Under the pieces are notes generated by a model, which was given only the letters and a program-made list of their open reading frames with translations, was not told the DNA's origin and ran no database searches. Shown piece by piece: positions 9,560 through 18,911 of a DNA stretch of 64,000 nucleotides. The translations under genes and the position numbers were made by a program. Position 1 is the first letter of the stretch, and each line of letters opens with the position of its first letter. The DNA is from Solirubrobacteraceae bacterium (GTDB lineage: Bacteria > Actinomycetota > Thermoleophilia > Solirubrobacterales > Solirubrobacteraceae): positions 1-64,000 of the forward strand of contig JANJTP010000041.1 in the NCBI GenBank assembly GCA_024711025.1, given 5' to 3'.

Positions 9560-10591
9560 TCATGGCGCCTGCTCCCCGCCGCCGGTCCGCTCGACGTGGC
9601 CGCCGAACTGCTCGCGCATCGCCGACAGGAGCCGGCTTGCGAAGAGGCCCTCGCCGCGCGAGCTGAAGCGCTCGTACAGAGCGGTCGTCAGCACCGGGGT
9701 CGGGGTGCCCGTGTCGATCGCGGCGAGCGCCGTCCAACGTCCCTCGCCGGAGTCGGCGACGCTGCCGGCGAGGTGCGCGAGCTCGGCGTCGGCATGCAGC
9801 GCCGCGGCCGTCAGGTCGAGCAGCCATGAGCGCACGACCGTTCCCCGCCGCCAGGCCTCCGCGACCTTGGCGACGTCGATCTCGTACCGGTAGCGGTCCG
9901 GGGCCCGCAGCGGCGCGGTCTCCGCGTCGGCCCCGCCCTCGCGGGCGCCGGCGTTCACGTTGCGCAGCAGGCTCAGCCCCTCGGCGTAGGCGGCCATCAG
10001 GCCGTATTCGATGCCGTTGTGCACCATCTTCACCAGGTGCCCGGCACCGGACGGGCCGCAATGGAGCCAGCCCTCCTCCTCCGGCGCCGGCTCCCCCTCG
10101 CGGCCGGGGGTGCGCGCGGCGGCGCCCGTACCGGGGGCCAGCGCGCGGAGGATCGACTCCAGCCGCGCGACCGCCTCCCGCTCACCGCCGGCCATCAGGC
10201 CGTACCCCTCCTCGAGCCCCCAGACGCCGCCGCTGACCCCGCAGTCGACGTAGTGGACGCCGCGGGTCGCGAGCGCGCGCGCGCGCGGCGGGTCGTCCCA
10301 GTAGTGCGAGTTGCCGCCGTCGACGGCCACGTCGCCCGACGCGAGCAGCGGCGCGAGCTCCTCCAGGACGGTGTCGACGAGCGCCGCCGGCACCATCATC
10401 CAGACGACCCGCGGCACCTCGAGCCGGTCGACTGCATCGGCGAGCCCCGTCGAGCCGATCGCCCCGTCGGCGACGAGCGCCGTGACCGCCTTGGGGTCCG
10501 GATCGCAGGCGACGACCTCGTGGCCTGCGCGCAGCAGCCGCCGGGTCATGCCGGCGCCCATCCGCCCGCAGCCGACCATCGCGATACGCAT
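9560..10591 (-). CDS. gnd: 6-phosphogluconate dehydrogenase (decarboxylating), short form
   Basis: A 343-residue enzyme, the short (GntZ/YqeC-like) type rather than the ~470-residue form. It starts with the NADP-binding [11 protein letters not shown] motif at residues 5-15, has [29 protein letters not shown] and the catalytic region [19 protein letters not shown] (Lys and Asn-Glu). It decarboxylates 6-phosphogluconate to ribulose 5-phosphate. An insertion of low-complexity residues (about 170-188) precedes [11 protein letters not shown]. It starts 5 nt after rpiB ends. An upstream open frame to 10759 is antisense to nothing useful and lies inside rpiB, so it was not used. Confidence 0.96.
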   Translation of the reverse strand: MRIAMVGCGRMGAGMTRRLLRAGHEVVACDPDPKAVTALVADGAIGSTGLADAVDRLEVPRVVWMMVPAALVDTVLEELAPLLASGDVAVDGGNSHYWDDPPRARALATRGVHYVDCGVSGGVWGLEEGYGLMAGGEREAVARLESILRALAPGTGAAARTPGREGEPAPEEEGWLHCGPSGAGHLVKMVHNGIEYGLMAAYAEGLSLLRNVNAGAREGGADAETAPLRAPDRYRYEIDVAKVAEAWRRGTVVRSWLLDLTAAALHADAELAHLAGSVADSGEGRWTALAAIDTGTPTPVLTTALYERFSSRGEGLFASRLLSAMREQFGGHVERTGGGEQAP

Positions 10592-10596
10592 GGCGC

Positions 10597-11058
10597 TCAG
10601 CCCACCCGCCCCAGCTCGGCGTCCAGGCCGTAGCGCTCGATCGCATCGACCTTCGCCCGCCGGCGGATGTGGCGCGGCGCGCCCTCGACGCCGGCAGCGA
10701 GGAACGCCGCGACCAGCTCCCGCGCGAGCGCCGGCCCGATGACGCGGGCGCCGAGGCACAGGACGTTCACGCCGTCGTGCTCGACCGCCTGATGGGCGGT
10801 ATACGAGTCGCAGACGGCCTGTGCGCGGATGCCCGGCACCTTCGAGGCGGCGACGCCGACGCCGGCACCCGAGCCGCAGATCAGGACGCCGCGCTCACAG
10901 GCGCCGTCCACGATCGCGCGGCAGACGTCGAGGGCTATGTCCGGATAGTCCTCACGCTCGCCGACGTCCAGCAGGTCGTGGCCGCCGTCGAGCAGCGCCG
11001 CCAGGACATCGTCGCGTAGCGACGCTCCCGCGTGGTCGACTCCCAGCGCGACGATCAT
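10597..11058 (-). CDS. rpiB: Ribose-5-phosphate isomerase B
   Basis: A 153-residue RpiB-family isomerase (RpiB/LacA/LacB). The phosphate-binding VDHAG motif is at residues 7-11, with DYPDIA in the middle and ICGSGAGVGVAASKVPGIRA covering the active-site cysteine and anion-hole loop; NVLCLGARVIG is also typical. It interconverts ribulose and ribose 5-phosphate. It is the first gene of the operon; the start ATG at 11058 gives MIVALGVDHAG, matching family starts. The gap to the next upstream gene (68 nt) could hold the promoter. Confidence 0.95.
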   Translation of the reverse strand: MIVALGVDHAGASLRDDVLAALLDGGHDLLDVGEREDYPDIALDVCRAIVDGACERGVLICGSGAGVGVAASKVPGIRAQAVCDSYTAHQAVEHDGVNVLCLGARVIGPALARELVAAFLAAGVEGAPRHIRRRAKVDAIERYGLDAELGRVG

Positions 11059-11125
11059 CGAGGCTCGACAGTACCGCCTGACCCCGTCGATGCGGGGCAC
11101 CCGGTCGACGCGGACCGCCGCGCCG

Positions 11126-11779
11126 CTATCGACCCGGAACGGAGGACCGCGCCCTTCGCCGGCGTACCGCCAGCGCTCCGGCGAGCGCCGCGGCGGCAAG
11201 CACCGCCAGCGCGCCGATCGCGACGGGCGGCATCCCCCCGCCCGGCTCCCCGACCCAGTAGAGCGTGCCGTGGATCTTCACCGGCCGATCGCCCACGAGC
11301 AGCGGCACCGCGTAGTCGAAGACCTTCGTCCGGGCACTCGGGTCGCGCACCGACGGCGGTCGACCCGATCCCATCCAGTGGATCCGGTGGTCGTGCCAGG
11401 CAAAGCGCCCGTCGCCCTCGACGCGCTCCCAGCGCGGCTCGGCGCCGGCGTGTGCGCCGGCGGGCACCGGGACCCTCCCCAGACGCTCGTCGTTGAGGTA
11501 CGCGGCGGGCGAGCTCCGGTTGACCTCGACCCGGCCGTCGGCGAGCAGTCGCGCGTACGGCTCGCCGTCGTAGCCCGTCACGACGACGTCGCGCCCCGTG
11601 CGGTTGACAAGCTCGAGCGAGTCGTCGTAGTTGAGCACGCGGACCTCGAGCCCCGGCTCGCGCGGCTCGACGGAGCGCAGAACCGAGCTGAAGCTCGGAT
11701 CGCCCTGGTGGGCGATGGCGGGCGCCGCGGACACCGCGAGCGCGGCGGCGACCGCGACCGCGGCGACGAAGCGGAGCAT
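11126..11779 (-). CDS. Exported, membrane-anchored hypothetical protein
   Basis: A 217-residue protein with an N-terminal signal peptide (residues 1-24, ending SAAPAIAHQG) and a C-terminal transmembrane helix (about 185-207, VAIGALAVLAAAALAGALAV) followed by an RRRR stop-transfer patch. The exported part contains tyrosine- and histidine-bearing stretches (HDHRIHWMG) but no motif I can assign. Arrangement and composition suggest a cell-surface protein tethered by its tail. It is divergent from the GT-C-like gene 45 nt away, so they may share a promoter region. Confidence 0.75.
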   Translation of the reverse strand: MLRFVAAVAVAAALAVSAAPAIAHQGDPSFSSVLRSVEPREPGLEVRVLNYDDSLELVNRTGRDVVVTGYDGEPYARLLADGRVEVNRSSPAAYLNDERLGRVPVPAGAHAGAEPRWERVEGDGRFAWHDHRIHWMGSGRPPSVRDPSARTKVFDYAVPLLVGDRPVKIHGTLYWVGEPGGGMPPVAIGALAVLAAAALAGALAVRRRRARSSVPGR

Positions 11780-11824
11780 TCGCCTCAGCCTATCGCCGCG
11801 CGCCGCGATCTAATTTGCCCGGCC

Positions 11825-13531
11825 ATGGCGGCGTGGTGGCGCACCTCACCGCAGCTCCGCGTCCGCGAGGCGCTGCTCTCGGCGATCGCCGGGCTGGCCC
11901 TCGCCGTCGTCGCGTTCTGGCCGCTGGCCGCGAGGCTCGGCCGCGACGTGCCGCTCGACCTCGGCGACCCGCTGCCGCAGAGCTGGCAGGTCGCCTGGGG
12001 CGGCCATGCGCTCGTCCACCAGCCGCTGAGCCTCTTCCAGAGCAACCAGTTCTGGCCGCTGCGCGACACGCTGGCCTTCTCGGACGCGCTCCTCGGCTAC
12101 GCGCCGGCGGGCCTGATCGGCGACGGGCCGGTGGCGGCGGTCGCCCGCTACGACGTTCTCTGGCTGCTCAGCTTCGCGCTCGCGTTCGCGGGGGCGCGCC
12201 TGCTCGCACGCGAGCTCGGCGCCGGGCACGGAGCGGCGACCGTGGCCGGCATCGCCTTCGCGATGGCCCCCTGGCGACTCGAGCAGGGCGGGCACCTGCA
12301 CGTGCTGTCCAGCGGCGGAATACCGCTGACGCTGCTGCTGCTGCTGCGCGGCTGGCGACGCGAGCGCCCGGCGCTGGTCCTCGCGGGCTTCGCGGTCGCC
12401 GCGTGGCAGGTCTCGCTCGGCTTCACGCTCGGGCTCCAGCTCGTGTACGTGCTGTCGGCGCTCGCCCTCGTCGCGCTCGCCTGGTGGTGGCGTGCCGGCC
12501 GCCCCAACCCCCCGCGGCGGATGATCGCCGCTACGGCGGTCGGCGCGCTGGCGTTGGCGCTCGCCTCGGGGCTGCTGGCGCGTCCCTACCTGCGGGTGCT
12601 GGACGAGCACCCGGAGGCGGCGCGCTCGCCGCTAACGGTCGCTCACTACTCGGGCGGCCCGTTGGCGTTGCTCGCCGCGCCCGAGACGAGCCTCGTCTGG
12701 GGCGGCGCAAGCGCCGGTGTGCGCGCGCGGCTCGACGCGGTTCCCGAGCAGACGCTCTTCCCCGGAGCGGCGATCCTCCTGCTGGCCGTCGTCGGGCTGG
12801 GCTGGCGCGGCTGGCCGCGCGGACTGCGGCTCGGGCTGGGCGCGGCCGCACTTGTCACGGTGCTGCTTTCGCTCGGGTTCGAGACGAGCGGCGCGGGGCG
12901 CCTGCTGCCCTACCGCATGCTCTACGAGCTCGCCCCGGGCTGGCAGGGCGTGCGCGTCCCCGGCAGGCTGCACACGCTGACGACGCTTGCCCTGGCGCTG
13001 CTCGCGGCCGGGGGCGCACAGCGCATCGCACAGGCGCTCGCGCGGCGTCCGGGCGGTGCCCCGTGGCCGCCCCGCGCGGCGCTCGCCGGCCTCGCGCTCG
13101 TGGTCGCACTCGAGGGCGCCGGCTTCGGCATCGGGCGCGGCGGGCAGACGCTCGCCGCCTACCCTCACCCCACGGTGCCGCGGGCTCCGGCCGGGCTCGC
13201 CGGGCTCGCCGATCCGCTGCTGGAGCTTCCCGCCCGACCGCCGGACAACCGCCGCTACCTCCTTTGGTCGACCGACGGCTTCCCACGGCTGATGAACGGT
13301 CGCAGCAGCGTCGAGCCGCGACTGCTGGCCCAAACGCTCGCGGCCGTCGAGGGCTTCCCGGACCGCGGGTCGGTCGCGCTGCTGCGTCGGATCGGCGTGC
13401 GGACCGTCGTGCTGCACGCCGACCGTGCCGCCGGAACCCCGTGGGCCGCGTGGCCGGCGCGATCGCCGGCCGGCTCAGGCGTTCGCCGCGAGCGGCGCGG
13501 ATCGCTCGTCGTCTACCGACTCGGCGACTGA
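11825..13531 (+). CDS. Polytopic membrane protein, GT-C glycosyltransferase-like
   Basis: A 568-residue integral membrane protein with about eleven hydrophobic helices. The first periplasmic loop carries D-x-x-L-D-L-G-D-P and FQSNQFWPLRDTL, acidic residues in the position used by GT-C transferases, and the C-terminal quarter is soluble (FPRLMNGRSSVEPR onward). GT-C enzymes use lipid-linked sugars on the outer face of the membrane; that role is inferred from topology, not from a diagnostic motif. ATG at 11825 was chosen because the frame upstream is antisense to the exported protein. Its last 57 nt overlap the convergent gene at 13475. Confidence 0.7.
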   Translation: MAAWWRTSPQLRVREALLSAIAGLALAVVAFWPLAARLGRDVPLDLGDPLPQSWQVAWGGHALVHQPLSLFQSNQFWPLRDTLAFSDALLGYAPAGLIGDGPVAAVARYDVLWLLSFALAFAGARLLARELGAGHGAATVAGIAFAMAPWRLEQGGHLHVLSSGGIPLTLLLLLRGWRRERPALVLAGFAVAAWQVSLGFTLGLQLVYVLSALALVALAWWWRAGRPNPPRRMIAATAVGALALALASGLLARPYLRVLDEHPEAARSPLTVAHYSGGPLALLAAPETSLVWGGASAGVRARLDAVPEQTLFPGAAILLLAVVGLGWRGWPRGLRLGLGAAALVTVLLSLGFETSGAGRLLPYRMLYELAPGWQGVRVPGRLHTLTTLALALLAAGGAQRIAQALARRPGGAPWPPRAALAGLALVVALEGAGFGIGRGGQTLAAYPHPTVPRAPAGLAGLADPLLELPARPPDNRRYLLWSTDGFPRLMNGRSSVEPRLLAQTLAAVEGFPDRGSVALLRRIGVRTVVLHADRAAGTPWAAWPARSPAGSGVRRERRGSLVVYRLGD

Positions 13532-15274
13532 CCGCCGGGCACGGCGGCGCGAGGACCACCACGCGATCGCGAGCGCGATCAGCGCCGCGCCGGCGGCCAG
13601 TGCCACGATCTGTCGCGGCAGCCCACCGTGGTTGACGTGGCCGCGCAGCGCAGCGCCCGCGCCGAGGATCCGACGCTCGCCGACCGCCGGCGTGAGCACG
13701 AGCGCGACGAGCACCCATGCGCCGACGGCCCAGAGCGCGAGGCGGGCGTCGCGGCCGGCGAGTGCCGCCCGTGGTGTCGCTCGCGCCGCGAGCACCCCGG
13801 CGCCGACCACCCCGAGCACGACCAGCAGCGCGGGCGCGAGCCCGTTGCCGAGGCCGAGGATCGCCAGCACCGTGTGCTGCATCTCGCCGGACCGCAGCCG
13901 CGACCACCACTGCCACAGGCTCCCGGTGCCGATCAGCGGGTACGTCAGCGTCCCGACGAGCATGACGACGGTGCCGCAGGTCGTCAGCGCCAGCGTCGTG
14001 ACCGGCCAGCGCCGCCAGGACTCGACGAGCCCCAGCGCGAGGAACGGAAGCACCGGCACCAGGAAGCGCGGCCCCGGCGAGCCGCCGCCGAACGGCAGCC
14101 AGTAGCCGCTGTCGTAGACGAGGAACGCCAACGCGACGGCGGCGATCGTCAGCGCCTCGGCCCGCCGGCCGCGGCGCGCGAGCAGCCAGACGCCGGCCGC
14201 GGCGAGCGCGACAACCGGCGTCAGGGCGAGCAGCCCTCGCGGGGCCAGCAGCAGCTCCAGCGCGACCCGCGGACGGGGAGCGCCGATGCCGAAGAAGCCG
14301 CCGTCGTTGAGCCCGAGCGTCTGATGGCCGGTGACACCCTGGCGATCGACCGCGTCGGCGTACGACATCGTCGTGAGCGAGCCGAACGCCCAGAGGTTGT
14401 AGGCGGCCAGCGGGAGGACGCCGACCGCCACGCCGGCGGCGTAGGCGCCGGTGCGGCGGAGCAGCGCTCGCACGCCGCCGCGTACGGCATCCGCGCGCAG
14501 CACCCCGTACAGGCCGACGATTCCGCCGGCGATCGCCAGTGGGTACTCGACTACGACGGCGAGACCGGCCAGCAGGCCCGCGAGCGCGACCACCGGCAGG
14601 CGCGACGGCCCGTCACGCTCGCGCAGCAGCACCGTGAATGCGGCGAAACCGAGCAGCGCGGCGAGAACGTGGCCGAAGAGCTGCGTCGCGAACGGCAGCA
14701 CGAGCGTCCCGCCGCCGAGCGCGATAGCCGTCGCCGTCCCCAGTCCCGGCCGCAGCCGTTCGGCGGTGGCGCGAACCATGAGCAGCAGGCCGGCCGCGGG
14801 CAGCACGGTTCCGAGCAGCCCGAGCGCCCAGACGAGCGGCGCCTGCACCTCGAGGGCTCGCTTGACGCGCGCGGCGCGGGCGCTCTCATAGCCGTAGCTG
14901 GCGACGTTCAGTCCCCTGTAGGTCCACTCCCGCGCCCCGCTCCTGCGTGCCCGATCCGCTGCCTCGCGAGCCAGGCGCTCGCCGCCCGCGACCCTGATCG
15001 CCTCGTACCAGGGGAGCAGCAGCATCGGCATGCCGGGCGCCTTGACGGAGAAGAAGTGGCCGTCGATCCACGACTTGTCGCGCGTTTCCCAGTGGTAGGC
15101 GTCGATGCTGGCCGTCCCGTCCGCCAGCGACTTGACGAACGCCATGTACGACGTCTGGGCCCAGCCGAGCGACTGCATGACGAGCGCCCACGAGCACGCG
15201 AGCACCGCGATCGCGGCGATGCCCGTACGGCGTCGCCGCGCAGCGAGCCCGCCCTCTGTTCGCGCGAGGCCCAT
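13475..15274 (-). CDS. Polytopic membrane protein, GT-C/PMT-like glycosyltransferase candidate
   Basis: A 599-residue membrane protein with roughly twelve helices. After the first helix comes a large extracytoplasmic loop with SYMAFVKSLADGTASIDAYH and DGHFFSVKAPGMPMLLLPW, a pattern I know from dolichyl-phosphate-mannose mannosyltransferase-like actinobacterial proteins. The second half contains PFGGGSPGPRFLVPVLPFLA, also typical of these proteins. A role in transferring polyprenyl-phosphate sugars is likely but unproven. The ATG at 15274 starts the protein just before its first helix. It overlaps the convergent plus-strand gene by 57 nt at its 3' end. Confidence 0.72.
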   Translation of the reverse strand: MGLARTEGGLAARRRRTGIAAIAVLACSWALVMQSLGWAQTSYMAFVKSLADGTASIDAYHWETRDKSWIDGHFFSVKAPGMPMLLLPWYEAIRVAGGERLAREAADRARRSGAREWTYRGLNVASYGYESARAARVKRALEVQAPLVWALGLLGTVLPAAGLLLMVRATAERLRPGLGTATAIALGGGTLVLPFATQLFGHVLAALLGFAAFTVLLRERDGPSRLPVVALAGLLAGLAVVVEYPLAIAGGIVGLYGVLRADAVRGGVRALLRRTGAYAAGVAVGVLPLAAYNLWAFGSLTTMSYADAVDRQGVTGHQTLGLNDGGFFGIGAPRPRVALELLLAPRGLLALTPVVALAAAGVWLLARRGRRAEALTIAAVALAFLVYDSGYWLPFGGGSPGPRFLVPVLPFLALGLVESWRRWPVTTLALTTCGTVVMLVGTLTYPLIGTGSLWQWWSRLRSGEMQHTVLAILGLGNGLAPALLVVLGVVGAGVLAARATPRAALAGRDARLALWAVGAWVLVALVLTPAVGERRILGAGAALRGHVNHGGLPRQIVALAAGAALIALAIAWWSSRRRARRSVAESVDDERSAPLAANA

Positions 15275-15442
15275 CCGGGCGGCGATCCTAACGGCCGCAG
15301 GCGCCCGCGACGCCGGTCTGCCGGAGCGCCGTTGACCGGATCGAGAGCCGGGCGTAGCCTCCGGCGCGGGCGGCTGACCGGCGTCGGCCGCACTGTGCGC
15401 TTCACGTCCGCACCGGCGTGGAGGATCCGCGCGACCGCGCCG

Positions 15443-16219
15443 ATGAGCCGATCCACCACATCGCTGCCCGCGCTCGCACCCGCGCGCGCGGACTCGACGA
15501 TCCGGCTGGAGCTGGACGGTGGGCGGCGGACGACGCTGCATCTCGCGAGCTGGTCGCTCGCGGAGGTGAGCCTGAGGGTCGTGCGACTCGACGAGCCGAC
15601 GCGGCTCGTCGATTGGTGCAGGCGCACCGGGGTCGCGGACGCCCTTGTCGGCGGCTTCTACACGCCGCGCGGCAGAGAGCCGCTCGGCGAGCTGCGACTC
15701 GACGGCACCAGGATGCCGAGCGTTCCGTTCCTGGAGCCTTGGCACGCGACGCGCGCCTGTCTGCACGTCGACGGCGATGCGATTCGCGTCGCACGGCGCG
15801 AGAGCCTCGCGGCCGACCCTGCCGGCGACCTGCTGCAGGCGGGCCCGCTGCTCGTCGAGGACGGCGAGGTGATCTGCCGTGACGGCGACGACGCCGAGGG
15901 GTTCGCCGCCGGGTCGACGCAGTTCGACTCCGACATCACCGACGGGCGCCACCCGCGCGCGGCGCTGGCGCTCGCCGCCGACCGCGTGCTCGCCGCCGCC
16001 TGCGACGGGAGGACGGCGGACGAGGCCGGGCTGACGCTCGAGGAGCTGGCCCGGGCGCTCGTGGCCGCGGGCGCCGAGCGGGCACTGAACCTCGACGGAG
16101 GCGGCAGCACGTCGCTCGTCCTCGACGGCCGCCTGCGCAACCACCCACGCGAGCAGCACGGCGTCGAGCTCGCCGGCGGCCGGCCGATCGTCACCGCGAT
16201 CGCGTTCGACGGCACTTGA
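15443..16219 (+). CDS. Phosphodiester glycosidase (NAGPA/DUF2233) family protein
   Basis: A 258-residue protein of the family that includes the uncovering enzyme N-acetylglucosamine-1-phosphodiester glycosidase. The diagnostic elements are GGFYTPRGREPLGEL in the first half and the near-invariant LNLDGGGSTSLVLDG near residue 223. No signal peptide is evident from the ATG at 15443, which is odd because many relatives are exported; a start further upstream cannot be excluded. Likely to cleave a sugar-1-phosphodiester bond in a cell-wall or polysaccharide substrate. It lies between membrane and GT4 glycosyltransferase genes, which supports a glycan role. Confidence 0.88.
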   Translation: MSRSTTSLPALAPARADSTIRLELDGGRRTTLHLASWSLAEVSLRVVRLDEPTRLVDWCRRTGVADALVGGFYTPRGREPLGELRLDGTRMPSVPFLEPWHATRACLHVDGDAIRVARRESLAADPAGDLLQAGPLLVEDGEVICRDGDDAEGFAAGSTQFDSDITDGRHPRAALALAADRVLAAACDGRTADEAGLTLEELARALVAAGAERALNLDGGGSTSLVLDGRLRNHPREQHGVELAGGRPIVTAIAFDGT

Positions 16220-16337
16220 GCATCGTCGCCGGCACCGGCAGGGCGGCGTCGGCGGACGCGATCGGCGCGACGCGTCGGTAGGGCCTCGGCCGAGCAGCTC
16301 TTCACCGGGGGGTCGAGAGCGGATACAACCGTCGCTG

Positions 16338-17720
16338 ATGCCGGGAGCCGGGCGGCGCGTCGTCAGCGCGATCATGTTCTATCCGCGCGGGGGCTCCTCG
16401 CACGGCGTGCGGGCGTTCGCCCGCCGACTGCCTCGAGAGGGCTGGAGGACGACGCTCCTCTCCGGCTCGCGCAGCGACGCCGGAGCGCTGCGCGACGCGC
16501 GGCACTTCTACGACGACGTCTCCGATCTGCGCGTCGTCGACTTCACCGCCTCGCTGCGGGCCGCCGACCCACTCGACCCGCCGGCCGGAGCCGTCCCGCT
16601 CCAGCCCTCCTACGAGGACCGACCGGGGGCGCCCGACGTGGTCTTCGCACGGCTCGACGACGCGGCGCTCGAGCGTCAGACGCGGGCGTGGGCGCAGGTG
16701 CTCGACAAGGCGGGCGCGGGCGGTGCCGCCGTGCTGCACCTGCACCATCTGACGCCGCTCAACGCCGCGGCCGCGCTCGTTGCGCCGGACGTGCCGATCG
16801 TCGCCCACCTGCACGGCACGGAGCTGCTGATGGCCGAGCGGATCGCCGCAGGTGCCCCGGCGAGCTGGACGCACGCCGCCGCCTGGGGCGAGCGGCTGCG
16901 TGGCTGGGCGCAGGCCGCGCAGCTGGTCGTCATCGCGACGCCGCGCGGCGCGCGGCGCGCGGCGCGGGTTCTCGAGCTGCCCCACGAGCGGATCGCCCTC
17001 GTGCCGAACGGGGTCGACGCACGGCGCTTCTCCCCCGCGGGGATCGATCGCGACGCCCTCTGGCGCCGGGTGCTGCTCGACGAGCCCCGCGGCTGGCTCC
17101 CCGGCGGCGAGCCGGGAACGTGGCGCGCGCGGCCGCAGGACGTCGCCGCGCTCTCGCACGACGTCGTGCTGCTCGCCGCCGGGCGCTTCACCGCGGTCAA
17201 GCGGCTGCCGCAGCTGATCGCGGCGTTCGACGAGGTGCGCCGGCGGCTCGGCGGGTGCGGCGTCTCGCTCGTGCTCGTCGGCGGCCACCCGGGTGAGTGG
17301 GAGGGGGAGCATCCGGCGCAGACGATCGAGCGGCTCGGCGCGCGGGGCGTGCTGCTCGCCGGCTGGTACGACCACGACGAGCTGCCCGCGCTGCTGCGCG
17401 CGAGCGACGCGGTCGTCCTGGCCTCGGAGCGCGAGAGCTTCGGCCTGGTGCTGGTCGAGGGCATGGCCTGCGAGCGTCCCGCGATCGCGATGCGCGCCGG
17501 CGGTCCGGCCGAGATCGTGCGAGACGGTGAGACCGGCTGGCTGGTCGAGCCCGGCGACGACGAGCATCTGGTCGCAGCGCTCATCGCGGCCACAGGCGAC
17601 CGCTCCGAGCGCGAGCGCCGCGGTCGCCTGGCACGAGAGGACGTGCTGGCACGGTTCACGTGGAGCGCAGTCACGCACCGGCTCGCCCTGGTCCTCGACG
17701 AAGCGGCGACCAGGTCCTGA
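16338..17720 (+). CDS. Family 4 glycosyltransferase
   Basis: A 460-residue GT-B fold enzyme. The N-terminal acceptor domain contains GGSSHGVRAFARRL and the middle PIVAHLHGTELLM; the C-terminal donor domain has VPNGVDARRFSP, LLAAGRFTAVKRLPQLI and the catalytic E-x7-E region SERESFGLVLVEGMACERP, the standard GT4 order. It transfers a nucleotide-activated sugar, acceptor unknown. A clear start is the ATG at 16338; ATG 16374 is an alternative. It runs in the same direction as the phosphodiester glycosidase 118 nt upstream, so co-transcription is plausible. Confidence 0.93.
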   Translation: MPGAGRRVVSAIMFYPRGGSSHGVRAFARRLPREGWRTTLLSGSRSDAGALRDARHFYDDVSDLRVVDFTASLRAADPLDPPAGAVPLQPSYEDRPGAPDVVFARLDDAALERQTRAWAQVLDKAGAGGAAVLHLHHLTPLNAAAALVAPDVPIVAHLHGTELLMAERIAAGAPASWTHAAAWGERLRGWAQAAQLVVIATPRGARRAARVLELPHERIALVPNGVDARRFSPAGIDRDALWRRVLLDEPRGWLPGGEPGTWRARPQDVAALSHDVVLLAAGRFTAVKRLPQLIAAFDEVRRRLGGCGVSLVLVGGHPGEWEGEHPAQTIERLGARGVLLAGWYDHDELPALLRASDAVVLASERESFGLVLVEGMACERPAIAMRAGGPAEIVRDGETGWLVEPGDDEHLVAALIAATGDRSERERRGRLAREDVLARFTWSAVTHRLALVLDEAATRS

Positions 17721-17766
17721 GCGCATCGCGGCACCGCCGACGCCGACGCTCCGCCCGACTGCGGAC

Positions 17767-18837
17767 TCAGTCCCAGCTCGCGCCGACGAGCACCGGCTCA
17801 GGACGCAGGCGAACGCCGAGCCGCAGCTCGACCAGATCCGCGATCTCGCGCGCGAACGCAAGCAGCTCACCGGCGCTCGCGCCGCCGCGGTTCGTCAGCG
17901 CGAGGACGTGCTTGCTCGAGAGCGCGACCGACCCGCGCGCGTCGCCACGGCGGAAGCCGACCGCCTCGATCAGCCAGGCCGCGGAGGTCTTCACGCGCCC
18001 GCCGGGCTCGTCGAAGCGCGGCGGCTCGCCACGCGCCCCGGGCAGCGCGGCGGCGCGGCGACACAGCGCGTCGAACGCCCGCGGCTCGAGCACCGGATTG
18101 GTGAAGAAGGATCCCGCGCTGCAGGTGTCGCGATCGCCGGCGTCGAGCACCATCCCCTTGCCGCGACGCAGCTCGAGAACGGCGGTGCGCACGTCCGCCA
18201 GGGGGACGCGCTGCCCCGGCGCGGCGTCGAGCGCGCGCCCCAGCTCCGCGTAGCGCAGCGGCAGCCCGAGCCGGTCCGGCCGCAGCGCGAAGCTCACAGC
18301 CAGGATGGCGTGACTCTGCTTGCCCTTGAAGGCGCTCGTGCGGTAGCCGAACGCGCAGTCCTCCGGCGCCAGCTCTACGACCTCGCCCGTCGCCCGGTCG
18401 AGCGCGTGCACCGCGCGGATCGTCCCGGCGACCTCCTGCCCGTATGCGCCGACGTTCTGGATCGGCGTCGCGCCGGCCGAGCCCGGGATGCCCGCGAGGC
18501 ACTCGACGCCCGCGAGGCCGTCGGCGACGAGCCCCGCCACCAGCGCGTCCCACGGCTCGCCGGCCTGGGCGGTCACGGCCACCCGCCCGTCCGCGAGCCG
18601 TCGCCGCTCGATGCCGCGCATGGCGACCTGGACGACGGTGCCGTCGAAGCCGGCGTCGGCGATCACGACGTTGCTGCCGCCGGCCAGCAGCAGCAGCGGC
18701 TCGCCGGCCGCGTCGGCCTCGCGGACGGCGGCGACGAGCTCGTCCTCGGTCCGGGCCTCGACCAGCCGCCGCGCCGGGCCGCCGAGGCGCAGCGTCGTCA
18801 GCGGCGCCAGAGGCGCGTCGAGCACGGTGACGGACAC
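17767..18837 (-). CDS. murB: UDP-N-acetylmuramate dehydrogenase
   Basis: A 356-residue MurB that reduces UDP-N-acetylglucosamine-enolpyruvate to UDP-N-acetylmuramate in peptidoglycan synthesis. The FAD-binding LLAGGSNVVIAD and GIPGSAGATPIQNVGAYGQE motifs, YRTSAFKG, and the serine-bearing SAGSFFTNP are in the expected order; it is the longer type I form. I used the GTG at 18837 (MSVTVLDAPLAPLTTLRLGG); an in-frame TTG at 18846 would add three residues. It is convergent with the GT4 gene, 46 nt apart, and is not in a mur cluster. Confidence 0.95.
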   Translation of the reverse strand: MSVTVLDAPLAPLTTLRLGGPARRLVEARTEDELVAAVREADAAGEPLLLLAGGSNVVIADAGFDGTVVQVAMRGIERRRLADGRVAVTAQAGEPWDALVAGLVADGLAGVECLAGIPGSAGATPIQNVGAYGQEVAGTIRAVHALDRATGEVVELAPEDCAFGYRTSAFKGKQSHAILAVSFALRPDRLGLPLRYAELGRALDAAPGQRVPLADVRTAVLELRRGKGMVLDAGDRDTCSAGSFFTNPVLEPRAFDALCRRAAALPGARGEPPRFDEPGGRVKTSAAWLIEAVGFRRGDARGSVALSSKHVLALTNRGGASAGELLAFAREIADLVELRLGVRLRPEPVLVGASWD

Positions 18838-18911
18838 GGCGAGCAAGGGTAGACGCGGGGCTGGCGGCGCTGCGAGGATGCGGCACAGTCCACGTGAAGG
18901 AGCTGATCACG

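Noticed and set aside
6037..9666. 1209-codon plus-strand open frame
   Set aside because: It is antisense to pgi, tal and zwf, its translation is R/A/D/E-rich with no family pattern, and long antisense frames are expected at this GC content.
13628..15442. Upstream extension of the phosphodiester glycosidase frame
   Set aside because: The frame is open far upstream but is antisense to the GT-C-like gene and shows R/Q/E-rich shadow composition.
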